Shown: positions 1-5,478 of the stretch, piece after piece
Numbering within the stretch: the first letter of the stretch is position 1
Layout of the letters: each line of letters opens with the position of its first letter
Assembly: GCA_024275815.1 (NCBI GenBank)
Contig: JAJRYI010000427.1
Location: 1 to 7,237, forward strand
Origin: Actinomycetes bacterium
GTDB lineage: Bacteria; Actinomycetota; Acidimicrobiia; Spongiisociales; UBA5794
Reading direction: 5' to 3'
Length of the DNA stretch: 7,237 nucleotides
Notes under the pieces: generated by a model
What the model was told of the DNA's origin: nothing
Seen by the model: the letters and a program-made list of their open reading frames with translations, nothing else
Database searches by the model: none
Program-made: the position numbers and the translations under genes

Positions 1-252
1 CGCTGCGCCGATGACAGTCGCGTCGATCAGGAGGCCGGGGAACGGGTTCGATCCATTACGCAATCGGTACACGGCGTCGACGGCGATCACCCCGGCGGGA
101 ATCAGGAGGAGGAGCAGCGTGCTCGATCCGTCCCACAGGGAGTACACTACGATGCCGATGATGCAGAAGACAACGCCGACCGCACGGGTCGTGTTGTACT
201 GCACGCGGAGATCACCGTAAGCGATCGGTGCCCGGTTCGGCAAGGGGCTCAT
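1..252 (-). CDS. Unrecognised membrane protein, N-terminal 84 residues (3' end outside window)
   Basis: The reading frame is open from ATG at 252 to the window edge, so the C-terminal part is missing. The start is well supported: GAGGTGA (257-263) lies 4 bases before the ATG, and the upstream GTG within it runs into TGA. After a short polar N-terminus (MSPLPNRAPIAYGDLRVQYN) there are two clear hydrophobic segments, about residues 24-40 (GVVFCIIGIVVY) and 45-63 (LLLLLIPAGVIAVDA), joined by a short DGSS turn. A basic loop (YRLRNGSNP) and a third hydrophobic stretch from residue 73 follow. The protein is therefore an integral membrane protein with at least three spans, probably with N-in topology. 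I do not recognise the family. The membrane input region of a sensor kinase or diguanylate cyclase would fit this layout, but no output domain is visible. It starts 52 bases after the PHP gene on the same strand and may be cotranscribed with it. Confidence 0.7.
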   Translation of the reverse strand, partial: MSPLPNRAPIAYGDLRVQYNTTRAVGVVFCIIGIVVYSLWDGSSTLLLLLIPAGVIAVDAVYRLRNGSNPFPGLLIDATVIGAA

Positions 253-304
253 GTATTCACCTCAGCCTCTGTATCGGAGCGAATCGGCGTGAGATGTAGA
301 GGAT

Positions 305-1144
305 TCAGCCGATCGATCCAACGATGGCCTCGAAGGCATCGGAGGGCACGACGAGGTCACCGGTTCCAGTCCCGACACGGAACTCTCGCTCGGTCATGCC
401 GTGGTAGTCGGATCCTCCCGTTGCGATCAGAGACAAACGTGACGCGAGTTTCTCGAGGTGTCTGCGCAGGGAGAGGTCGTGCAGAGGATGATGGGCCTCT
501 ATCCCGGTGAGCCCTGCTGCTGCCAGGTCGTCGAACATTCGTGTGAACTCGTCACTACGGAGTTGGATCGTCTTGGGGTGGGCGATCACCGCAACACCTC
601 CACTTGCACGGCCGAGCTCGATCGCTTCGATGGCCGACAAGCGCGCTCTGGGAAAGTAGACCGCTCCACCGTCGTGAAGGAGCTCGGCGAACGCCTCGTC
701 CCTGCTTGCCAGATAGCCTTTTGCAACGAGAGCGTCTGCGATGTGGGGGCGTCCGATGGATGGCCCCTGTGCCTGTTCCTCGACGTCGGCCAGTGTGATG
801 TCATATCCGAGATCTTGCAATGCGGCAACGATCTTGCGGTTCCGCACAGCACGGCCGTCGAGGAGGCCGGCGAGCTCGTCCTGGAGCGCTCCGGGGCCCG
901 GCTCGATGCCGTAGACCAGCATGTGCATCTTCGTCCCGTGATGGTCGACGGAGAGCTCGACTCCGGGGATGAAGGCGATACCGGACCTCTCGGCAGCTTC
1001 CCGTGCTTCGGGGATGCCGGTGAGGGTGTCGTGGTCTGTCAGTGCGATTCCAGAAAGCCCGGCGTCGACGGCAAGTTCGATGAGCCGGGCAGGGCTATCG
1101 GCCCCGTCCGATGCCGTCGAGTGAAGATGCAGGTCCGACTTCAC
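305..1144 (-). CDS. PHP-domain phosphoesterase, RNase AM / TrpH-like (5'-3' exoribonuclease or nucleoside-bisphosphate phosphatase)
   Basis: A 279-residue metal-dependent phosphoesterase of the PHP family, close to the usual size of E. coli RNase AM (YciV/TrpH), which trims RNA 5' ends and hydrolyses 3',5'-nucleoside bisphosphates. All the expected metal-site motifs are visible: DLHLHS at 4-9 with D13, TDHD at 36-39, GVELS at 61-65, H74, the family-typical IGRPHIA at 130-136, IAHP at 187-190, EAHHP at 216-220 and GGSDYHG at 243-249. GTG at 1144 is chosen because it puts DLHLHS at the very N-terminus, as in homologues; the longer open frame upstream is a Ser/Arg-rich shadow of the two preceding genes. 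The GTG has no good Shine-Dalgarno and begins 4 bases after the stop of the 55-residue gene, so translational coupling is likely. The family is secure. The exact substrate (RNA ends, pAp or another nucleotide) is inferred from homologues. Confidence 0.92.
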   Translation of the reverse strand: MKSDLHLHSTASDGADSPARLIELAVDAGLSGIALTDHDTLTGIPEAREAAERSGIAFIPGVELSVDHHGTKMHMLVYGIEPGPGALQDELAGLLDGRAVRNRKIVAALQDLGYDITLADVEEQAQGPSIGRPHIADALVAKGYLASRDEAFAELLHDGGAVYFPRARLSAIEAIELGRASGGVAVIAHPKTIQLRSDEFTRMFDDLAAAGLTGIEAHHPLHDLSLRRHLEKLASRLSLIATGGSDYHGMTEREFRVGTGTGDLVVPSDAFEAIVGSIG

Positions 1145-1148
1145 CCGT

Positions 1149-1316
1149 TCAGCCGGTGAAGAACCGAAGCGCGAACAGAGACCCGACGAAGAGGACGGCG
1201 TACCCGCCGTACTTCTTGATCTGGTCGAAGATGTGCTTGCGCTTTGCGGCCTTTGCTTCCTCGGCCTTCTTGGCTTCGCGGTTGGCCCGCTGGCGGTCTC
1301 TCTTGTCTGTGGCCAT
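1149..1316 (-). CDS. Small basic single-pass membrane protein, 55 residues, function unknown
   Basis: A 55-codon reading frame from ATG at 1316 to TGA, filling the gap between the prolyl isomerase stop (9 bases upstream) and the PHP start (4 bases downstream). The first 35 residues are strongly charged and rich in Lys, Arg, Glu and Ala (starts MATDKRDRQRANREAKKAEE), as expected for a cytoplasmic helix. Residues about 37-53 (GGYAVLFVGSLFALRFF) form one membrane span, and the protein ends just after it. This layout implies a tail-anchored or N-in protein with almost nothing outside the membrane. Tight spacing on both sides, a sensible charge pattern and lack of another explanation for the gap make it a likely real gene. 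From memory, and unchecked, the start resembles the cytoplasmic N-terminus of membrane-anchored actinobacterial prolyl isomerases (TDKRxRQxANR). The upstream Shine-Dalgarno is weak (CCAGG about 12 bases away, overlapping the preceding stop). Confidence 0.72.
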   Translation of the reverse strand: MATDKRDRQRANREAKKAEEAKAAKRKHIFDQIKKYGGYAVLFVGSLFALRFFTG

Positions 1317-1325
1317 ACGGGAAGA

Positions 1326-2039
1326 CTACCTGGAGATGGTGACCGACTCGATATAGAGCGTCTCGAGCGGTGTCGAGGGCTCGGGGTCGGCGCTGTTCGG
1401 TCCGCGTCCGAGGGGGACCTGTTCGATGCGGTCGAGTGTGTCGAAGCCGTCGACGACCTGGCCGAAGATCGTGAAGGTCGGTGGCAGCCACTGCGCATCA
1501 CCGAAGAGGATGAAGAACTGGCTGCCGGTCGTTCCCGGGCCCGCGTTGGCCATGGCGACGGTTCCGCGCAGGTACGCCGGCTCATCGGGGTACTCGTCCG
1601 GCACGGTGTAGCCGGGCCCTCCGAGACCGGTGGCGGTCGGATCGCCGGCCTGCATCATGAAACCCGGGACGATGCGGTGCGACACAGTTCCATCGAAGTA
1701 GCCGGACTCTGCGAGGAAGACGAACGAGTTCACGGTCTCGGGGGCTGAGGCCGGGTCGACGGCGATGTTGATTGTCCCGCAGGACGTGTTGAGCGAGATC
1801 GTTGCAGGACCTGTCAACCCCATGTCTTGTGGGGCATCGAACTTCATGTCGACGGCAGGCTCCGGTTGCTCTGCATCACAGGCCGTCGGCTGGCGCAGGT
1901 AGCCGACGTAGTTCGTCGGCACGGCCAGTAGCGGCACGGTCGAAGGGGTGGCAGTGTCGGCTGCACCGGAACTGCTCGAGCAGGCTGCAGCGACCAGTCC
2001 GACGGCGAGTGCGAGAGCGGTGATTCGTGATAGACGCAT
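1326..2039 (-). CDS. Cyclophilin-type peptidyl-prolyl cis-trans isomerase, predicted lipoprotein
   Basis: A 237-residue prolyl isomerase that should fold or remodel extracytoplasmic proteins. The N-terminus is a lipoprotein signal: basic MRLSR, a hydrophobic core, then LVAAAC with the acylated cysteine at residue 20, followed by a Ser/Ala/Thr-rich linker to about 40. The cyclophilin domain covers about 78-237. It contains [15 protein letters not shown] (120-134, with the catalytic-type Arg122 plus Phe127 and Gln130), [16 protein letters not shown] (162-177) and [10 protein letters not shown] (189-198). The usual active-site His after the Trp loop (KHVVFG in cyclophilin A) is replaced by TFTIFG, common in bacterial PpiB-type enzymes. 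ATG at 2039 lies 6 bases after a TACCAT box and has no Shine-Dalgarno, so the message is probably leaderless. It is the first gene of a likely transcript with the 55-residue membrane protein and the PHP enzyme. Its client proteins cannot be told from sequence. Confidence 0.93.
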   Translation of the reverse strand: MRLSRITALALAVGLVAAACSSSSGAADTATPSTVPLLAVPTNYVGYLRQPTACDAEQPEPAVDMKFDAPQDMGLTGPATISLNTSCGTINIAVDPASAPETVNSFVFLAESGYFDGTVSHRIVPGFMMQAGDPTATGLGGPGYTVPDEYPDEPAYLRGTVAMANAGPGTTGSQFFILFGDAQWLPPTFTIFGQVVDGFDTLDRIEQVPLGRGPNSADPEPSTPLETLYIESVTISR

Positions 2040-2045
2040 GGTGCG

Positions 2046-2051
2046 ATGGTA
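2046..2051 (-). promoter_or_regulatory. Predicted leaderless -10 box for the prolyl isomerase gene
   Basis: Read on the minus strand this is TACCAT, a TANNNT actinobacterial -10 element, followed by six bases and then the ATG at 2039. A transcript starting 6-7 bases after the box would begin at or next to the start codon. No convincing -35 hexamer is visible. Confidence 0.4.
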
Positions 2052-2072
2052 TGGCTCGAGGCCGCGTACACC

Positions 2073-2078
2073 TACACT
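2073..2078 (+). promoter_or_regulatory. Predicted leaderless -10 box for lysC-asd
   Basis: TACACT matches TANNNT and lies 9 bases before the lysC ATG at 2088. Initiation 6-8 bases downstream would give a leader of only 1-4 bases. The bases before the ATG (CAGCCCCG) contain no Shine-Dalgarno, which fits a leaderless message. No clear -35 element is seen. The 48-base gap is too small for a lysine riboswitch or a leader-peptide attenuator. Confidence 0.45.
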
Positions 2079-2087
2079 TCAGCCCCG

Positions 2088-3308
2088 ATGGCACTCGTCG
2101 TTCACAAGTATGGAGGAACCTCGGTCGCCGACGCCGAGCGTATCCGCCGCGTTGCCCACAGGATCGTGGGTGCCTACGCGGAAGGGAACGGTGTCGTCGC
2201 TGTTGTGAGCGCGATGGGGAAACAGACCGACGACCTGCTTGCTCTTGCGCGGGACGTCTCGCGGCATTCACATCCAAGGGAACTCGACATGCTGTTGACG
2301 GCCGGTGAGCGTGTCACGATGGCGCTGGTTGCCATGGCGATCGAGGATCTCGGTGTGCCCGCCACGAGCTTCACCGGATCACAGGCGGGCATCATCACGA
2401 CAGGCAAGCACGGTCAGGCCGAGATCATCGAGATCCGCGCCGACCGCGTGAGAGAGGGCCTCGACCAGGGGAAGGTCGTGATCGTCGCCGGTTTCCAGGG
2501 TGTGGACCCGGATTCGAGAGACGTGACGACGCTCGGTCGAGGGGGATCGGATGCGACGGCTGTCGCCCTCGCGGCAGCACTCGAGGCGGACAGATGCGAG
2601 ATATTCACCGATGTAGACGGCGTGTTCACGGCTGATCCACGAGTGGTGCCGAACGCGGTGAAACTCGACGAGGTGACGTTCGAGGAGATGCTCGAACTCG
2701 CCTCGGCAGGAGCAGGCGTACTCATGCCGAGATCGGTCGAGTTCGGAAGAAGGTTCAAGATCCCGATTCACGTACGCTCGTCGTTCCACGACGGTGTTGG
2801 AACGTGGGTCAAGGAGGACACGATGGAACAACCAGTGGTCAGAGGCGTGACGTACACCGACGATGAGGCGAAGGTCACCGTGTACGACGTGCCCGACACG
2901 CCGGGTGTGGCCGCGGCCCTGTTCGAGTTACTTGCTGCAGCAAGCGTGAACGTCGACATGATCGTCCAGAACGTGTCGCACGAAGGGATCACCGACATCA
3001 GCTTCACCGTGCCGACGGTATCCATCGCCGTTGCCCGTGAACAAGCTGAGATCGTCGCCGGGAAGGTGGATGCGGGTGGTGTCTCGATCGACGATGGGAT
3101 CGCCAAGGTGAGTGTCGTTGGTATCGGGATGAAGACCGAATCGGGGATCGCTGCTCGCATGTTCCGCCTGCTGTCAGAGGAGGGCATCAACATCCAGATG
3201 ATCTCGACATCACCGATTCGGATTTCGTGTGTGATTCGCGGGGATAGAGTGCTCGAAGCAGTACGTGCGTTGCACGTTGGATTGGGACTCGAAGACGAAG
3301 GAAGCTGA
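2088..3308 (+). CDS. lysC: Aspartate kinase (aspartokinase), alpha subunit
   Basis: A 406-residue aspartate kinase (EC 2.7.2.4), which phosphorylates L-aspartate with ATP as the first step towards lysine, threonine, methionine and diaminopimelate. The start at 2088 gives [12 protein letters not shown], matching the family; an ATG 42 bases upstream in frame lies in the promoter region. The kinase domain (about 1-240) has KYGGTSV (7-13), MLLTAGERV (68-76), [16 protein letters not shown] (150-165) and [12 protein letters not shown] (174-185). Two ACT domains follow (about 260-325 and 340-400), with [13 protein letters not shown] (294-306) and [10 protein letters not shown] (371-380) at the effector region. 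Aligned from memory to C. glutamicum LysC, the feedback positions A279, S301, T308 and T311 correspond to A275, S297, T302 and S305. Concerted lysine-plus-threonine inhibition is therefore plausible. The stop overlaps asd by one base. An internal start at 2823 probably yields a beta subunit. Confidence 0.97.
   Translation: MALVVHKYGGTSVADAERIRRVAHRIVGAYAEGNGVVAVVSAMGKQTDDLLALARDVSRHSHPRELDMLLTAGERVTMALVAMAIEDLGVPATSFTGSQAGIITTGKHGQAEIIEIRADRVREGLDQGKVVIVAGFQGVDPDSRDVTTLGRGGSDATAVALAAALEADRCEIFTDVDGVFTADPRVVPNAVKLDEVTFEEMLELASAGAGVLMPRSVEFGRRFKIPIHVRSSFHDGVGTWVKEDTMEQPVVRGVTYTDDEAKVTVYDVPDTPGVAAALFELLAAASVNVDMIVQNVSHEGITDISFTVPTVSIAVAREQAEIVAGKVDAGGVSIDDGIAKVSVVGIGMKTESGIAARMFRLLSEEGINIQMISTSPIRISCVIRGDRVLEAVRALHVGLGLEDEGS
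2811..2825 (+). promoter_or_regulatory. Internal ribosome binding site and ATG inside lysC
   Basis: AAGGAGG at 2811-2817, a near-perfect anti-16S match, is followed by five bases and an in-frame ATG at 2823-2825 (codon 246 of lysC). The motif is encoded by the codons for Val-Lys-Glu-Asp-Thr at the junction of the kinase and ACT regions. The full-length start has no Shine-Dalgarno, so this is the strongest initiation signal in the gene. Confidence 0.75.
2823..3308 (+). CDS. Aspartate kinase beta (regulatory) subunit from internal start, nested in lysC
   Basis: Translation from the internal ATG would give a 161-residue protein, starting [18 protein letters not shown], made of the two ACT domains without the kinase domain. 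Actinobacterial and Bacillus aspartate kinases of the alpha2-beta2 type are known to make the beta subunit from such an in-frame start. The C. glutamicum beta start lies at the matching kinase/ACT junction. The beta subunit pairs with the ACT half of alpha and takes part in binding of the lysine and threonine effectors. What is seen is the ribosome binding site, ATG, frame and domain boundary; production of the protein is inferred. Confidence 0.65.
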   Translation: MEQPVVRGVTYTDDEAKVTVYDVPDTPGVAAALFELLAAASVNVDMIVQNVSHEGITDISFTVPTVSIAVAREQAEIVAGKVDAGGVSIDDGIAKVSVVGIGMKTESGIAARMFRLLSEEGINIQMISTSPIRISCVIRGDRVLEAVRALHVGLGLEDEGS

Positions 3309-4336
3309 TGAAGACGTACTCTCGGCCCCGCGTGGCGATCGTGGGTGCAACCGGTGCCGTGGGCTCCACCATGTTGTCGATACTCGAGGAACGGAACTTC
3401 CCTGCAACGGACGTTCGGCTCATAGCTTCGAGCAGGTCCGCCGGCAAGATCACCGGGACCAGGTGGGGAGACGTCGAGGTCGAGGATCTCGAGACGGCGG
3501 ACCCGGCAGGTGTGGACATTGCGCTGTTCTCGGCAGGGGGTGCCCGGTCCAAAGTGTATGCACCGAGGTTCGTCGAAGCAGGAGCGACGGTGATCGACAA
3601 CTCGTCTGCGTTCCGCATGGACGATGATGTGCCGCTCGTCGTGGCGAACGTCAACGACGATGCAGTCGCCGAGAACCAGGGGATCATCGCGAACCCGAAC
3701 TGCACGACCATGACGATCATGATGGCTGCCGGCCCTCTTCACCGTGCAGCAGGGATGCGAACGATGATCGCAACGTCGTATCAGAGCGTCTCGGGCTCGG
3801 GAAAGACCGGTATGGACCAACTCCAGCGTGAGATCGAGCACTTCATGGGTGATCTCGACGGACTCGTGTCGGGTGGTTGGAAGGATCCCGGTGGTGACCT
3901 GTACGCGAGACCGATCGGCTACAACGTGCTCCCTCTTGCAGGTTCGATCACCGACGTCGGGTATACAGACGAGGAGTGGAAGCTCGTCAACGAAACGCGC
4001 AAGATCCTTCGTCGAGACTCCATCGCTGTTGAACCGACCTGTGTTCGGGTACCCGTCATGGTCGGGCACGGGATTGCAGCATCCATGTGGTTCGACCGTG
4101 CCGTGGACCTCGACGAGGCAGTTGCAGTTCTCGGCGGAGCACCCGGGGTTCAGCTGTGGGACGACACGAACGTGCCCACACCTTTGGACTCGGCAGGGAT
4201 CGATGACGTGCTCATCGGAAGGCTTCGCGAGACGGTCGGCCATCTCGGTGGCGTAAGCCTCTTCGCCATCGGCGACAACCTGCGAAAGGGAGCCGCGTTG
4301 AACGCGGTGGAGTTGGCGGAGTTGTTGTTGATATAG
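3308..4336 (+). CDS. asd: Aspartate-semialdehyde dehydrogenase
   Basis: A 342-residue NADP-dependent dehydrogenase (EC 1.2.1.11) that reduces beta-aspartyl phosphate, the product of the neighbouring kinase, to aspartate semialdehyde. Visible features are the nucleotide-binding GATGAVG (13-19), SAGGARS (75-81), DNSSAFRM (97-104), the catalytic cysteine C132 in NPNC, YQSVSGSG (158-165), and the substrate and acid-base site RVPVMVGHG with R247 and H254. Length is normal and no key residue is missing. The ATG overlaps the lysC stop as TGATG, and GAAGGAAG lies just upstream, so translation is coupled and the two enzymes should be made together. This lysC-asd arrangement is typical of Actinobacteria. 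No convincing terminator hairpin follows. The 167-base gap after it holds a heptamer repeat and perhaps a weak TATTGT -10 box at 4433-4438. Confidence 0.97.
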   Translation: MKTYSRPRVAIVGATGAVGSTMLSILEERNFPATDVRLIASSRSAGKITGTRWGDVEVEDLETADPAGVDIALFSAGGARSKVYAPRFVEAGATVIDNSSAFRMDDDVPLVVANVNDDAVAENQGIIANPNCTTMTIMMAAGPLHRAAGMRTMIATSYQSVSGSGKTGMDQLQREIEHFMGDLDGLVSGGWKDPGGDLYARPIGYNVLPLAGSITDVGYTDEEWKLVNETRKILRRDSIAVEPTCVRVPVMVGHGIAASMWFDRAVDLDEAVAVLGGAPGVQLWDDTNVPTPLDSAGIDDVLIGRLRETVGHLGGVSLFAIGDNLRKGAALNAVELAELLLI

Positions 4337-4384
4337 CTGCGTAGTCCGGCGACACCTTGAAGCACAGTGGCGGGAACCCGGTGT

Positions 4385-4412
4385 ACAGCTGACAGTTCAC
4401 AGTTCACAGTCG
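4385..4412 (+). repeat. Heptamer repeat tract A, four ACAGNNN units
   Basis: Four consecutive 7-bp units in strict phase: ACAGCTG, ACAGTTC, ACAGTTC, ACAGTCG. The first four bases are invariant and the last three drift. The tract lies between asd and the crotonase gene, 91 bases before the latter. The same core and period recur at 5411-5452. Confidence 0.7.
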
Positions 4413-4503
4413 GAAACCCTGCGGGAGCCAGGTATTGTCGCTGTGATTTGGAAAGCGATCAGCTTCCCATCCGTCGATCTTCCACGTGCTACGGAGGTGC
4501 TTG

Positions 4504-5286
4504 ATGTCCCTGATCGAAGTTGACGTCACCGGTGGCGTTGCCACGGTGCGGTTGAACGCCCCTGAATCGATGAACGCACTCGGCGTACCGATGGGTAGGG
4601 AGTTCGACGATGCAATGGCCGATCTGTGGGACAACGGGGATGTCCGGGTTCTCATCATCACGGGCACGGGGCGGGCGTTCAGCGCCGGTGGGGATGTTCG
4701 GGCCTTCTACGACAATCGCGAGAACCCGACGGGTGTGATGCGGGAGATTCTCGACGTTCTCCACGCAGCGGTCACCAAGATCATCGATGCACCGTTCCCG
4801 ACGATCGCAGCCATCAACGGTGTCGTCGCTGGTGCGGGGATGGGTGTTGCGATGGCAACAGACCTCGCCGTGGCCGTTGATAGCGCGGTGTTCACGATGG
4901 CGTACACCGGTATCGGCGTGTCGCCGGATGGATCGAGCACGTACTTCCTCCCCCGGTACGTTGGGGCGCGCCGTGCAATGGAGTTGATCCTGACGAACCG
5001 GGTTCTCTCAGCGAACGAGGCACTCGAGATGGGTCTTGTCAACGAGGTGGTTGCCGAGGATGAATTCGATGACGCAGTGCAAGCACTGGCCCGAAAGTTG
5101 GCGAGGGGCCCGACGCTCGCGTACGTCCATGCCCGCAAGCTCGTGGCTGCATCGTTCGGGTCCACCCCCCAAGATCAGATGAATGCGGAAGCAGCGGCGA
5201 TCATGGCAGCGGCATCGACACAGGATTTATACGAGGGTGTGTCTGGGTTCATCGAGAAGCGGCGGCCGAACTTCTCGGGGGCCTGA
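4504..5286 (+). CDS. Enoyl-CoA hydratase/isomerase family protein, likely an enoyl-CoA isomerase (PaaG/ECI-like)
   Basis: A 260-residue crotonase-fold protein, normal in length. ATG at 4504 is chosen because GGAGGTG (4493-4499) precedes it by 4 bases; an ATG 18 bases earlier lies upstream of that site. The oxyanion-hole segments that bind the acyl-CoA thioester are intact: FSAGGDV (59-65) and NGVVAGAGMG (105-114). The two glutamates of true enoyl-CoA hydratases (Glu144 and Glu164 in the rat enzyme) align with Gly114 and Tyr134. SPDGSSTYFLPRYVG (140-154) instead carries Asp142, resembling PaaG (PDSGGTW) and ECI2 (SPEGCSSY), where an acid at this point serves isomerisation. The protein therefore probably shifts a double bond in an unsaturated or ring acyl-CoA in fatty acid or aromatic breakdown. 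The substrate is unknown. No beta-oxidation or paa genes are adjacent. A strong hairpin follows 7 bases after the stop. Confidence 0.9.
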   Translation: MSLIEVDVTGGVATVRLNAPESMNALGVPMGREFDDAMADLWDNGDVRVLIITGTGRAFSAGGDVRAFYDNRENPTGVMREILDVLHAAVTKIIDAPFPTIAAINGVVAGAGMGVAMATDLAVAVDSAVFTMAYTGIGVSPDGSSTYFLPRYVGARRAMELILTNRVLSANEALEMGLVNEVVAEDEFDDAVQALARKLARGPTLAYVHARKLVAASFGSTPQDQMNAEAAAIMAAASTQDLYEGVSGFIEKRRPNFSGA

Positions 5287-5293
5287 CGCGACG

Positions 5294-5318
5294 AAGCCCC
5301 TCCTCATCGGAGGGGCTT
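5294..5318. terminator. Bidirectional hairpin terminator between the crotonase gene and tRNA-Pro
   Basis: A perfect 10-bp stem, AAGCCCCTCC / GGAGGGGCTT, with a 5-base loop (TCATC on the plus strand). After a G:G mismatch it can extend by CGAC (5289-5292) / GTCG (5320-5323). It begins 7 bases after the crotonase stop, and in the other direction its first base is the last base of the tRNA CCA end. Neither side has a T-tract, as is common for GC-rich actinobacterial hairpins, so it may act as a terminator, an RNA 3'-end stabiliser, or both. Confidence 0.8.
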
Positions 5319-5394
5319 GGTCGGGACGGTCGGATTTGAACCGACGACCTCATCGTCCCGAACGATGCGCGCTACCAACCTGCGCTACGTCCCG
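5318..5394 (-). tRNA. tRNA-Pro (anticodon CGG)
   Basis: A complete 77-base cloverleaf on the minus strand: acceptor CGGGACG / CGTCCCG with discriminator A and encoded CCA, D arm GCGC-AGGTTGGTA-GCGC, anticodon arm CATCG-TTCGGGA-CGATG, variable loop AGGTC, and T arm GTCGG-TTCAAAT-CCGAC. The seven-base anticodon loop puts CGG at positions 34-36, which reads proline codon CCG. The C1:G72 pair is typical of bacterial tRNA-Pro. All stems are fully paired, so it should be functional. Confidence 0.97.
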
Positions 5395-5405
5395 CTAGAG
5401 CAGGG

Positions 5406-5411
5406 ATGGTA
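5406..5411 (-). promoter_or_regulatory. Possible -10 box for tRNA-Pro
   Basis: Read on the minus strand this is TACCAT (TANNNT), 11 bases before the tRNA 5' end, which would give a leader of about 5 bases. At about 18 bases further upstream, CTGTCG from the heptamer tract sits where a -35 element would be. The match is weak. Confidence 0.3.
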
Positions 5412-5452
5412 CAGGGATCAGAGCACAGACGACAGAGGACAGAGGACAGACG
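5411..5452 (+). repeat. Heptamer repeat tract B, six ACAGNNN-type units
   Basis: Six in-phase 7-bp units: ACAGGGA, TCAGAGC, ACAGACG, ACAGAGG, ACAGAGG, ACAGACG. Five of six begin ACAG and the other TCAG. The tract fills half of the 84-base spacer between the CNNM stop and the tRNA-Pro 5' end. It overlaps the tRNA's likely promoter region and cannot be coding, because flanking gene ends are clear on both sides. Confidence 0.75.
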
Positions 5453-5478
5453 GAAAGGGTGGAGGGTACGTCCGGCGG

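Noticed and set aside
458..1159. 233-codon plus-strand open frame opposite the PHP gene
   Set aside because: It is antisense to a gene with all its family motifs and shows no recognisable domain.
1145..1585. 147-residue N-terminal extension of the PHP protein in the same frame
   Set aside because: It is a Ser/Arg/Pro-rich shadow overlapping the prolyl isomerase and the 55-residue gene, while homologues begin at the DLHLHS motif, as the GTG at 1144 does.
2046..2087. Upstream in-frame ATG of lysC giving 14 extra residues
   Set aside because: The extension has no family counterpart and runs through the likely promoter; [10 protein letters not shown] is the standard aspartate kinase start.
2040..2087. 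Lysine riboswitch or attenuator ahead of lysC
   Set aside because: The gap is only 48 bases and the message appears leaderless, leaving no room for a structured leader.
2768..4243. Long 491-codon open frame on the minus strand opposite lysC-asd
   Set aside because: It lies antisense to two clearly identified genes; its translation is rich in Arg, His, Cys and Ser without any recognisable motif, as expected of an antisense frame in GC-rich coding DNA.
4337..4384. Terminator after asd (ACACC...GGTGT pairing)
   Set aside because: The stem would be only 5 bp with a loop of about 20 bases and no T-tract; too weak to call.
4486..4503. Earlier ATG of the crotonase gene
   Set aside because: It lies before the strong GGAGGTG site that is correctly spaced for ATG 4504.
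5411..5452. Heptamer tract read as a small CRISPR array
   Set aside because: Units are only 7 bases with no spacers of constant length and there are no cas genes nearby.
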